From positions 1 through 64,000 of the forward strand of contig CAJNYU010001693.1 of NCBI GenBank assembly GCA_905331475.1: a DNA stretch of 64,000 nucleotides. Reading direction: 5' to 3'. A model generated the notes under the pieces. It saw only the letters and a program-made list of their open reading frames with translations. It did not search any database and was not told where the DNA came from. Every line of letters starts with the position of its first letter. Position 1 is the first letter of the stretch. Source of the DNA: Rotaria socialis (taxonomy: Eukaryota > Rotifera > Eurotatoria > Philodinida > Philodinidae). Positions 1 through 12,700 of this stretch are shown in pieces. The position numbers and the translations under genes are program-made.

Positions 1-3000
1 TGTATTTATTCTTTCCTAAACTGATTTCTTTAATTACATGACAGCGATCTGTAAAGCAAGGTAAAAACAAATCGTCGTCTGGTCGAGAACTTCTACTTTT
101 TTTATTCAGAGAACATTTTGATGGGAAAAAAACCTCATATTCGTGATCAGCGTACTAAATAAGCTATGTCCAGATCAAAGTCCGGGAAAACAAAAGAAAA
201 AAAAAATTTCGTTTTCGGGCGGATGACCAAGGCACAATGATTTTACAAAAAAAAAAAATAATTTTTTTCCCAAACAAAGTACAGTATTTTGTTCAGAATT
301 TTATACTGATTCCAACCATGTAACTATTTTTTCAGAAAATAGTTCGATTAAAAAATGACTCGTCTTTTCTCGAAAAACAATGCAGTACGTTTTAGTATTT
401 TTTCGATAAGTCCCTTAAAATCGAACCTTTTTTAAAAAACCTATATATGTTCTGAAAGAGGAGACTTTGAGGCATCTACCCATGATAAAAACTCAAACTT
501 AAATCTTTTTGGAAAAATCGACTTTTTTAAGGAGGGGGGCCCCTTAATAAGAATGCGTGTAAAACTTTAATTCTCACACAATTTTCTGAAATGCTCACAA
601 AGTTGTTTTGACAGAGTGAAATAAGTGCTTTTTTTACGAATTAATTCCGTATTTGCTGATTGTATCTCGTTGATTAGTAGAGTTGATAGTATCTGAACAA
701 AATTGCTCCTATGTCTCTTCATTTACCAGTTGTAGGCATTAATGAGAACTAACCACTTTAATATAGTCGACGTTCAGGATTTTAGAGGACTTATGAATCT
801 GAATTTGCACCAAATAACTGTGGTATACAAGACCAGTGTTTACAAAAATACCATTCATGAATTAGAGTTCTGATTAACCGATTAGTGGCAATTTCTCTTG
901 ATTTCGACGGTGTTTTCAAGATATTCGTCCTGTGAAAATCGAACAAAATCATGTACAACTTGCTCATTATTATCGATTTCTAGCAGAATTTTCTTGAATA
1001 GTTGAATATAAAAAAGTATGAGCAATCTAATTAATTCTGATTGTCGCTAATAGCATTTGCTTTTACGCTGATGAAGATAGAAGTCTGATTGTAGTGCTTT
1101 ATATTACTAGACGGATTTCATTTTCTTATCGAAAAATCCCTTTGTTATTCAAGTTTAGGATCATTGTAAATGAAAGACATTATCTTTTTCTTGTCGACTT
1201 AGACTATCAGCTACAATTAGAAAAGTCGTAATAACATTGAACTCTAAAAGAAAATCAGCATATTCATTCGATTCGATGAAAATGCCAATGTCATTAACGA
1301 TACCACGCAATTGCACGAGTGTCCTTTGATTAGCTTTGTTAGATTGATTAGTTTTGGTATTGAACCATCCGATTACATATCTTGTGATCTTTGGCAAACT
1401 TGTTTACAATGATAGTGTATTATTTGAAGTAGTACCCACTGTCAACGAGGTGCATGTTAGCGCGATTTTAGACCACTCATATCGAATACTAAATTATATT
1501 GATACAGCTAGTTCTTGATATTCTTTCTGTTCTAAAATTTCCCATAATACGATATATATGTATGACTTCTGCTGGAGAATCAGTGACAAGTTCTGCCTAG
1601 TTTAAATTGTAAATATTTCTATGAGAAACCGGCAAGCGAATGAGAAAATAATTCAGTAGCTTTATTTATTTTATTATTATTCTTCGCAAAGTTGTTTTGT
1701 GTCTAATCTGAAAAATAGTTACATGGCCTATGTACGGTAAATTATTTTATAATTTGTATTATCTATACTATCAAGATGCTTATCATGTGAATGAAACTAA
1801 GTGAAAAAAATATTCGTTATATGCTGCTATTTTTAAAAGCATGATTGTAAAAAAAAGTGCTTTATTCCTATTATAATCCATCATCATTGATATAAATGTC
1901 GCCATTGAGTTTTTGAAGTACTATACTTCCGCTAGTCGACTCTCTCTAGAAGAATCCCAGGGAGCCCCTTGGTAAATCCCGTGGATTCCCGACAGGGAGT
2001 TCCTGGGGATTTCGTTATTTTGCGAGAGTCGTCGGGGGAGAATGCATTAGGATCGCCACTTTTTTTAAATATCTTGATTTACGTTGTTGGTGAGGCTAGT
2101 TAAGGACTGATGATAATTGTGATTTAATCATGGAATTTGAACATACGAGTATGATTAAGTATCATTTCGTTAGTTCAACTAGTTATGCATAATAGTAGCA
2201 ATTTCTGTATTACTTTTATAAATATATGTATAACTGTGATATGATCTCTATTCCTATCACGAGGAATAATTAGGTAGATATTAGTAAGCCCGACACAAAA
2301 CTAAGAGGTTTTCATTTCTTTTTTTTTAAAGTCAAATTTTGTAAACATAAATAAAACGAAAGACTTCGCTTTATGAAAGTAAACCGAGCTTGAATAAATG
2401 TGGCTTGTGAACAACTGTTAAAATTCAACCACCTTTGTCTAAGATATTCGTTTCAATTGAGTTGGAATGCTTATCTTATCGCAACGACTAAATATAGAAG
2501 TTACTCCTATTGAAAAATAATAATAGTGATAGATTTTTCATAGATTTACTGGAGTCACTGTCGCATGCCTAGTGAGGAAGACCGGAAATTTTTAGCGGAA
2601 CACAATTACCTAGAATACAAATACGAAACTCTTCTGCGTAAGACTTTATTTCTAAAAGCATCGCAATAGCTTTCGTGCTTGCATAATTCAATCAAGTAAA
2701 ATTAGAAATATGAACTGATTTAGTCTGCCTTTTTTTTTAGAAAACTTTGGTAGAGAAACTCTTGAGCAAAGACTCTATTTACTTTTTACCACTTGTAATG
2801 TCTTGATAAGGATCAGAGGCGCAACTAATAAAAAATGCCAGGTGCCACAGTATTGGCTATGGCAGAATGGCAGCAATGGAAATAAAATAGTATTGAATAT
2901 TGAATGAAGACCCAATAGTTTATTCAATGAACAAAAATAGTTGAGAACAAGAAGAATTCCACAAGCAAGTAACTGACACGAGTTGGAACGATTGTAAGGG

Positions 3001-3555
3001 ACAATCGAGTTGAAAGAAAGATAACATGTAAGTAATCATGATTCTTTTTTTTTAGAGAAGAAAAATAGTAGCCAGAGAAGAGACGCTCGAATGATGAGCG
3101 AAATGTATTGAAAGAATGAGTATAGGTATATCTCAGTGAAGAGAGATATATGAAGAAGCTTGAAGAATAAAAATATATATATTGAGTCAACAATATTAGA
3201 CGCAAAAACAAGCAGGAAAAAAAGAAACAAGCAAGCACCAAGATAACATCAGTAACGGTTGTGCCGTCGCACCCCGTCCAAGTGAACACGATTATTCATT
3301 TAAATATTTTCTTCAACAACAAAATCGATTCATAATTTTTCATTGAATAAGTGGCATGCGTGATAAATCATGATCTTCTTTCAAGGTGACCTAATTCTGA
3401 TTGGCTATCCATTTTGTACCTTCTGTCAAATAGACCAGACAAAGAGTGCAATGGACGAACTCGTACATAGATTCGATTTGAACATTTCTCTTCTACCAAA
3501 AGAAAGTTTTTAATAATTAAATTTTTGTACAAAAAAAAAAAAGAAGATTGTTCTC
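1..3555. other. Gene-poor 5' flank
   Basis: AT-rich DNA with many homopolymer A/T runs. Open frames here are short, many begin with non-ATG codons, and none has recognisable protein similarity or a splice pattern. The minus-strand frame at 2924-3289 is hydrophobic low-complexity sequence and I do not accept it as a gene. The one structured item is the hairpin at 1935-2034, listed separately. The promoter and 5' UTR of the SGF29 gene should lie in the last few hundred bases, but no clear TATA or initiator signal was seen. Confidence 0.6.
1935..2034. repeat. GC-rich imperfect hairpin / small fold-back element
   Basis: A GC-rich island in AT-rich DNA. It opens with CGACTCTC and closes with GAGAGTCG. 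Inside, blocks such as AATCCCAGGGAGCCCC and the facing GGGAGTTCCTGGGGATT pair as an imperfect inverted repeat around ATCCCGTGGATTCCCGAC. The base composition and terminal inverted octamers suggest a short non-autonomous DNA element. No target-site duplication is visible. Confidence 0.45.
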
Positions 3556-4596
3556 ATGACACGTACTAATCCTAATATTGAACATTCTCCATCACGTACA
3601 TCGTCATCATCATCATCGGCAATCGCACAGTCATCATCCACTGAGCCTAAAGATATCATAAATCAAAATGAATTAACAATTCAAAATCTTTTACTTGAAC
3701 TACAAGATAATCTTAAAGAAACAAAAGAATGCTATAATGTCAGTCGTGATGCATGGATTTCCATTGAAGGGCAACAAAAATCTGATGAGAATACAAAATC
3801 ACAATTATTAAAAACTACTATAACGCAAACATTGACTAACGTGGAAAATGAAATTGATACGTACAAAAAAGCTTTATCGAAGATAAATCAAATTCGTCAA
3901 TTACAAATTGATATATTCAATGTTACTAAAAATCATATCGACATCAATCGTACTCATATGACACGACGAGGTCTAGCTGATCTTCTTTCACATATGGCTT
4001 ATGTTTTAAAAGTTTGGTATGGGAATGAGCACGTGGGAAACGGTTCAAATAAAGTAAGTTTTATTTAAAACATTCATCACCTGTTAGTATTTGATATTAT
4101 GAACTCTTCTTTGTTTTTAAAGGGTAATAGCCCACCGCCACTATGCGGTGCTATACCATCTGCATCAAACCATGTATGTAATATCGGTGACCTTATAGCT
4201 GGCTATGTTGAAGGTGATGATGGCGATGACAATTGGATTTTAGCTGAAGTTGCCTATGTTCATCCAAATAAAATAAAATATGATTTTGTTGATATTGATG
4301 CTGAACCAGGCAAAGGACGGTATTATAATATACATAAACGACATGTTATACCGCTGCCACAATGGCGTGCTTGTCCATTGACATGTCCTCAAGCATTGTT
4401 TTCACGGCGTACGATTGTTCTTGCGCTGTATCCTCAAACGTCATGTTTCTATAAAGGTATTGTTGAGACTATACCGAAAATAGGAAAAGATTCCTATAGC
4501 ATCATATTTGAAGATTCATCTTATAATAGTGGTTATTCACCAGAATTCGATGTGCCACAAATGTTTGTTGTTGCTTATAAAGATGTAAAAAAATAG
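3556..4596 (+). CDS. SGF29: SAGA-associated factor 29 (tandem-Tudor H3K4me reader)
   Basis: Two coding exons, 3556-4053 and 4123-4596, joined by a 69-bp GT-AG intron in phase 0, give 323 residues (human SGF29 is about 293). Residues 1-25 are Ser-rich. A coiled-coil-forming helical region follows (about 35-150). Exon 2 encodes almost exactly the SGF29 tandem Tudor domain: it starts at PPPLCGAIP and contains NWILAEV, the VIPLPQW linker, LALYPQTSCFY and IFEDSSY..GYSPEF. In the family this domain binds di/trimethylated H3K4 and brings the SAGA/ATAC acetyltransferase to promoters. The aromatic cage Tyr/Phe positions appear present (YPQTSCFY, FEDSSY). The start is the first ATG after an A-rich stretch. 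AATAAA at 4778 is a plausible polyadenylation signal. Confidence 0.95.
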
Positions 4597-6764
4597 TTTT
4601 AATGTTATTTGTTTTCTTTTTTATTGTCAACCTGGTTGAAAAACCTAATTTCAATAGATTTTCATTTCTTGTTCTGTTTCGTTTTATTAATCTTTTTTAA
4701 CCATGAAATTGATGTTTCTCATTAAAGACATGAAATAGCGCATGTTACATGGATTATATGTAAAAGTTCTCAATTGAAATAAAAGCTTTTTCTATAAATA
4801 TATTCAATTACTACTCTTACAGTTCCATTCAAAGTAAGCAATCAAGATTTTCATTAAAAAATGGATTAAATTAATGTGACATTTATTATCGAGCAGTCGA
4901 CAGAAGCTCTTTCCGTTCAAATGAACTCATCGAGCATTAGATCATTTTAATTACACTTTAATGAAAATCTTTTCTCTCGTGAATGTCAGGAGGAAGGACG
5001 TACAGGATCCAATTTATTAAAATAAAAGAGACACAATCAAGCTTAATTAATGATGAAAAGTAGTAGGTTCAAGAAAACAAATTAACCTAAAATTGAATTG
5101 ATATAATAATTTCCATAATTTTAAATCGAAAACTAGGAAGATCTTTCTTTTTTATGCTAAAAAAATTTCACCATTGTGTGACGCGCTCATGGATTGCCGA
5201 TTCAGAAAAATAATTTCTTTTCTTAATAATGCATTCACATGAGAAAATCTGTCTATTCAAATTACATACGTATGCATTTATAAGATTGGAATCTCGGTAG
5301 ATTAATTTTTAGAATATAAGATTCGTCCTTGCTACGACGGTTTGAATTACTAAAGCTGGTTGCATCGCAGAAACAGAAAAGACTATTTGATTATTAAGTG
5401 CATCAGATTAATAAATAATGTAAATGGCTTCCAAAAGAAAAAGAGACATACTACAATTTATAACAACCTTTTATTCAAAAATAAATAAGATTTTCGATAT
5501 TGATTTACGGCTGAACAGGAAAGTAGATAGAATGGATTATGATAAAATTATTTTGATACATTATTAATTTATTGAATATATATACATAGCAGGATTTCTA
5601 TTAAATTGTTACTCTGTTCATGACGAATAGGAAAATGGTTTAAATAAAGAAAAAAAAGCAGCACTACCTGTTATAATTATTTTTTCTAATCGAGAAATTT
5701 CCTTTCTTTTCCTCTTTTCTAAGATGAGGCATGGGGTAACTACAAAAAATTCAATTTGAAGAAAGTCAGCAGCGATGAAAAAAGGCTCATTCGTTTTAAA
5801 CTAGTTCCATCATCAAAGAATTCTTTCTTTTTCGTCTGGAGATCATAGTTAAATTGAAATTGATCATGACAAAATGTCATCATTTTATATAAACAAGCAA
5901 AAGCCTCATTGATAAAGAAAATATCAACAACAGCAGCAGGCAAAAAGAAGTTCATTTCTTTTTTGAATTCAATATCATTCGCATGCTTATATAATATATA
6001 GATTTTCCTTGCGCATTCTATGGGTGGCATACAAAAAAATTGAATAATGGATCATAACTAAAATACAAGAAACAAAAAGGAACGCTATTTCTTTTCTCTT
6101 TTATATATGTGCAACTTGGGGGCGATTCACATCCGTTTAGACATCCTTCAAATGAGCTATCATGCAAGAAAGAAAAGCGGAATTATTTCGGGCTATGCTA
6201 TTTGCACTGCGTCGTAAGATTTTTCTTTATGACTGACATTGATTTTTTCATACAACATTACGACTTTGCTTCGTTATGTATATGCAATACTTTGTAGCTC
6301 CGATAAAAGTCGTCTTGATGCTTTCGCGCAATGCAAGCACCATGCTCTGCTTCTGTTCTTTTCGCGTCACTTGAAGAAGAAGAAAAGGGAGGAGAAAGAG
6401 TTGCAAAAACTGGCAGTTCTTCTTCTCTCTTTCTCTTTCTCTCTCTCTCTCTCTGTTATGTGTGCCTCAAATTCTGTCTCATTTATTAATTCTCTCGTAT
6501 GGTCGTCGCGTGGTTGTATTGCATATATACAACAAACAACAACAAAAAGATTTCGTAGATCTTGGTCTAGGTTCTTTTTTGATATATCATATATATATTC
6601 TTCTTTATTTATTATCGAATGGTCCGTTAGATACATATTTGGCAAAAGTTAACCTTGAACGGAAGACATGATAAATGCGTTAGAGCGAGAAAAAACACAG
6701 CTTGTAAAATTTCATTTTTATTCTATCATCGCCAACATACACGTGTAAAAGTACAACACAAAAA
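4597..6764. other. Intergenic region between SGF29 and the PPEF-type gene
   Basis: About 2.2 kb of AT-rich sequence. Open frames at 5740-6030 and 6109-6671 overlap each other on both strands and are rich in Phe/Leu/Ser from T-rich DNA. I saw no convincing splice-supported gene. A CT-rich simple tract lies at 6420-6455. The promoter of the plus-strand phosphatase gene should lie at the 3' end. Confidence 0.5.
4778..4783 (+). promoter_or_regulatory. Candidate poly(A) signal of SGF29
   Basis: AATAAA about 180 bp past the SGF29 stop codon, followed by T-rich sequence. This is a plausible cleavage and polyadenylation signal by position and hexamer only. Confidence 0.45.
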
Positions 6765-9700
6765 ATGAATCATCCGCTACTAGCACAGGTAAGAATTTTT
6801 ATCTTATTGAATTTTTACAGCGTTATTACTACTGAGTTATGTATAATATTCTTATGTGTCTTATACATTATTGAGTAAATCTGTCTATATCGAATTGGCA
6901 TTTCATCAAATCTATGTATCGTGCGTTACTCTGACGATAATGTTTGTTCTGTAGTGACCTTCCATTATAGCTATCATTTGAGAGTTACTGCTCTGATTCT
7001 TCTTCTTCGTCGTCTTAGATTTTTATGCAAAACAAAAAGATCTTGTACAAAATCGATTTATTACCGAGGCTTTTTTGTTATTGTCCTATTTAGGATGATT
7101 TATTATGCTTAGGTTGCTCAGAATTTGTAACCGAATAATAACATTCAATTATAGAAAAGTACGACAAAATAAATCAACTTTGAATAATTCATGTGTTACG
7201 ATACGTGTTCACTATGAATGAAAATTGATGAAAGCCGCCAGGCACCATATTCGAATGAATGAATCTTTCTTTTTTACGAGAGATATATCAAACACGTATG
7301 AGGAAAAAAGAATAGTAAAAGAATATGATAATCGATGCATGTATATATATATATATATATCTATATATATCTCTCTATATATATTTCTTACTATTTTAAA
7401 TAATAAAAAGAACACAGAAGTCGGCAAAGTAACACATGTGGCACAAAGCTACGGGTCGATTTTTTCGCAGCGTTTATCAAGATGATAATAATTGTGTTAA
7501 TAGCAAAAATGAGGTTTTTTTCGTTCATAAAAATTTTCGGATATTACAAAAAAAATTTTTCCATCTATTTAGATTGTACCTCAAGTTGCAGCCTTGTCAG
7601 AAAAAGCAGATAAAATGAAAATGGTCTCTAAATTAGCAGTATCACCAGGTTAGTTGGCTTTCGAAATTAAAAAAAAAATATATATATATATTTATAAGAA
7701 TTCTTTTGTTTTCTTTTTTGATTATTTTAGTGGAGAAATCAGCATCAAAAATTCAAGCAGCCTTTCGTAAACATCAAGCTCGACTTAAACTAAAAAAACA
7801 AGCTGCATGGCAAATACATGAAAAACTTGAATATTCTAGTGAACAAACTGAATCCAAGGTAATAGATTCAATATTTTATTTGACTGAATGTAATGTTATC
7901 TTTTTAATTAGCTCAAAGATATGTTTGAAAAGTTACTTAAATCATCTGATATTCTTTCACCGTCTGTTACTAAATTGCTGCACAAAGCCGGACTACCTGT
8001 TGGTAAAGTATCCTAATAAATTTTCGTACGATAAGAATTTTATATAAATTGAATTTTATTTTTTTCCTTAGAAGAAAAAGAACTTTTAAAGCTAACAAAT
8101 CCGGATAATATTCAAGTTGATGCTACTTATCAGGGACCACGTAATTATCTTTTCAAGGTATCATCGATGAACCAAATAAATTACTTTGTTTCAGGCATAG
8201 AAGGGCCGATTACAAGAAAAATATTTGTTGATTTAATCGAAGCTTTTCAACGTGGACAAGTATGTAGAAATTAGACTAAGAATTTCATAGAAAAAACAGC
8301 ACTTCGTAAACAAAACTGTTCGTAATCAAAAAGAAAATGCTAACTTGTTACTTTAATTGGGCTTATTGTGTGTCACTTCGAAGGACCATTCAGACTATTA
8401 GAATAATCGTAAACATTCATGCTGTGGTTTAGTTCGCATGCTTCGCTATAATTACCTAAAAGAAATGCCACAAAAAAGCACTCATTTTCTGGCATTTTTC
8501 ATGTTCGCCAAATAAATACAAATATATTTTTTTCTATCAATTGAATATTTTATCTATAATAATTTTCTATATGCTTTATTAATTTCTCTTTATCAAGTGT
8601 ATTGGCTATGAGGGTTATAAATTAACATCTGCCAATTATATTGATTGTTCATTCCCTTATCAACAACTTCTTGTTCCTTTAGGTTTTACATGAAAAATAC
8701 GTCTGTGAAATTCTTCATCAAGCACGTGCTATTCTGAAAAGTTTACCAAATTTCAATCATGTTGATCTAACATATCTACGACATGTATTTGTTGTTGGTG
8801 ATCTACATGGACAACTAGCGGATTTGTTACATATATTTAATTCGGTAGATTCATAATATTTCATGATGATTATCCGTTTCTAATGAAATGGTATAATTTT
8901 TTTTGAATAGAACGGACTACCGTCAACGGACAATGCATATGTATTTAATGGAGATTTTGTTGATCGTGGTCGAAATTCAGTTGAAGTTATTCTTTTACTT
9001 CTTGTTGCACTTATACTTTATCCAAGCTCAGTATTTCTTAACCGAGGTATATTTCGTTTACCGGTTGCAATATTTTATATTTCTATTTAAAATAATTCTC
9101 AATAGGCAATCATGAAGATATTATGGTTACTGTTCGATATGGTTTTTTTAATGAAGTCAATCAAAAATATCGAGTTAGTCTATAGGAATTTTTTTTTTGT
9201 TTAAAACTGTAAATTCTATTAATAAATTATGTATTTAGACACGTAAAGCACCATTAATTGATTTATTTAAAGATATATTCAGCTGGTTACCACTTTATTC
9301 CTATGTTGATGCAGGAAAATGTAAAATAATTATTCTACATGGTGGAATATCAGATAAAATTAATTTAAAAAAATTAAATCATTTATCAAGAAATCGATGT
9401 AAGTTCTGATCAAAAAATAATCGAAATGTTTATCGGTATGTTTTCTTTGAAACTTTAGATGTTTCCATAGAAGTATCACCTCAATCTAAAACCGGTGCAA
9501 AAAGACTAACGGAAGAAGAAGAAAATGAATATCGGCAAATACAAGGTACGCATTAATATCTCGAGGAAACTTATTAGTTGAGAACTAAGTGAATGACTAT
9601 GCCGTGATTTCTTTTATCTCAATTCTTATTTTTATAAAAAGAAAAGTTTATTCAAGGAGAGTTTCTTAATATTTTTTGGAATAATATCTTAGGAGAAAAA

Positions 9701-12700
9701 TTCCATTCATTCATGTTAGTTTTCTCCAGGTAAGAACAGTCATTCTTTACTAAAAATGCCTAGCTTTTCAGATGCTGTTAACGGTGTTTTTTAGACACAT
9801 CAATTTAAAACCACAGTTCAAAATCTATTCTCCTTTCTAAGCAATTGATCCATCTTATCTATTTTTAGTCACCTAGACTGAAAAAACTTTTCTGCATATT
9901 TTATTTAATATATTATTCATAATAAACAGTAAATAAGCCCCCGTATTCTTGCGTGCATGCATGTTAATCGGAGATACATATACTATTCTACTAGGGAAAT
10001 CCATGAAGATAAAGATCAAGATCAATTTTCTGCTTCATGCAGTGCTCGAGAAAAACAAAATTTATTTTTTTGACGAACTCCATACACACGATACTACTAA
10101 ACACGGAATGTGCTACTTAATTCTCAATGAATTTTATCGTGGCATTGCAACAATAGTTTATTTGATTGATAGGAAAGATGTTGAAATAGTTGTTAGAGTC
10201 ACGGAAAATTCTCATATCCTTGTTCGCTCTGTTCAAAAGCCTATTTCATTTTGACAGTAATCCAAATGCTTACAAATTTAGATATACATAGTCATCTGAT
10301 TTTTAGCAGAAGAAAAAAAACTTTGGATATTTTCACTCTATGTAAATAAAACGAATTGAATTAACTTTAATAAAAGAATGCTTTATCTATGATAAGTTTA
10401 TCTCGTAGCTGAATATTCACCAAACATGCTTTTCATGATTTCATTACGATGGAATCTTAGACTAAAAAGATCCTAACGTGCATACACCATTTATGTTAAA
10501 ACTCATTGACAAGATTCTAACTTCCTTTTAGAAGCCAAAGTATCGATAATGTAAAAAAGAAATGTATCAGCCATTTTGACTAATCGAATTAGGATATAAT
10601 CAATCTTTTTTAATCGTATTATCGTTTCTAATCGATTTTCTGTTAGCCAAGTGAGATGGTACAAGACACAAACAGGAAGCTAGTGAAAATGTGTTCAAGA
10701 GACATAGAACTTCAATAACTAGATCGAGTTCATGAATACTATTGAGAATTCATTTAAGATTAACATAAATCAAGTTTTGGAGGTTTTCTAATTCCCGACG
10801 AGCAATTGCGTTGGTGGTAAGTGCAATGCCAAAAATAGTAGCAAAGAAACAGAACTGACGCCCTATAAAATTTAGCGGCTTCAATTCTGTCCGTCTCTTA
10901 ATAAATAAATTCATTTGGATAAAATATGATTAAAAATATATTTGTTAATAAATTGAGAAACTTAGCGATTTTTAAAATAAAAAATATCAGTAAAGAAGTT
11001 TTTTTAAAATTTTCTGTCTTAGACAACACTTATTAATTTGATGTTTAATTAAGAAAAAAAAAGACTATTACAAGAATTTCTCTGGAATAAAAATGCAGAG
11101 TAGGTTGCTGTTGTAATTGCTGTTCTACATTTTTTTCTGTCGTTTTCATGAAATTCTCCAGGGTTTCAATAAGAAATTATTTCATAAATTATCAAGAGAA
11201 GTTGTTGACATCTGGTCATGAATCTCACATCAACAACGTCTATCATATTTTGTTTATTTGACGGAGTGGAGTACAAAGTTCTGTTCTGTATATGTCAACA
11301 CTTTTAAGAGAGCCTTGTTTGAAATATTTATATTTTTTATTTTCTCATCCAATCAATAGATTTATTTTGGAGTGATCCCGATCCTCGTGGTCGTAAAGGC
11401 TGTCGAAAAAATGAAGATCGTAAAATGGCTTGTTTTTTTGGTTCGGATATAACTCATCAATTTCTTAAACAATATAATCTATCGATGATAATACGTTCTC
11501 ATCAAGTGAAACAAGATGGCTATGAATATAATCATGATGGTAAAGTTTTAACTGTTTTCAGTGCATCAAATTATTGTGGTGGTTCGAATTGGGGCGCTGT
11601 TGTTCGATGGTATGTTCTATCGGCATAGCGATGAGAATAAATATTGATTTTTATACCATTTGTTTTTTCTTCAGGGATTATGATGAAGAAGAACCATGGA
11701 TTATTTCTTTTAAGACTCAAGCTATTGAAATGGAAAAATTAAGTTTTAGTAAACAGTAAGATATTTGATGAAAAAAAAATCATTTAGAATTTCATTTGGT
11801 TCTTTTTTTGTTCTTGTAAAGACTGACTCTGTTCGAAGATCCAGTTTATCGTGCTTTGATTGAAAAGATTATGACAAATAAAACTGCACTTCTAAAACGA
11901 TTTGAAAAAGCAGATAAAAATAAAAATGGTAATAATTTTCTTTTTGTACGAAGCTTTTATTCTTTTAAGAATATAAAATAGATCATTTGCCTTTAACCAC
12001 GTGGGCTGATATTTTGTCTGATATTCTTCAAGTGGATTTACCATGGCTTATTCTACGTTCAAAATTAGTGCAAGAAGATTCTAAAGGAATTTTATATAAG
12101 ACAATGTTCAATGATTATATTTTAGATAATTCCAAATTTCAAATGGTATTTTATTCTTTTCTTTAATCTACTTTTGTTCGCTTATTTTTCTCATTTCTAG
12201 TCAAATGCTGGAATTATGGAAGATTTATATATGCGAAAAGATATGCTTTTAGCCTTATTTAATTTAATTGATTATAACCATTCAGGTTTGTTTTAAACGA
12301 AATATTAATTTTTTTCCATTGATAAAAATTTCTCTTTTTTGTTTTAGGTTTTATAAGTCGTATTGAATTTGCTGATATTATTAAACTTATACTTTATGGT
12401 GAAAATGGTATTGGTGATGTTAACGATGCATATATTGCAGAGTTGACATCTGCTATGGATTTTGACAAAAATGGAAAAATTGATTTTAATGAATTTTTAG
12501 GTAGATTATTAATGGTTAAAACCATTTCCTCTGAAATGATTGGCACCTGATTTAATGAAAAGAGTGCATAATTGAATTTCTATCAGAGATAATTGCTTTA
12601 CAGTTTATGACAGTAGTATTACACCACATAGTGTCTCCTCTATGTGCGGATGTTCTCTTCGTTGCTATATGCTTAGCCGTTCATAGTTATTAGAGTAAAG

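Noticed and set aside
2924..3289. 121-codon minus-strand hydrophobic frame
   Set aside because: Low-complexity Phe/Leu/Ser sequence from A-rich DNA with a GTG start. A second frame overlaps it. No family recognised.
6239..6671. Overlapping frames on both strands
   Set aside because: CT-rich simple sequence translated; opposite-strand frames of equal quality and no splice pattern.
9949..10254. 101-codon open frame within a phosphatase intron
   Set aside because: The flanking exons are contiguous in the family, the frame has no recognisable motif, and it has no supporting splice sites in phase.
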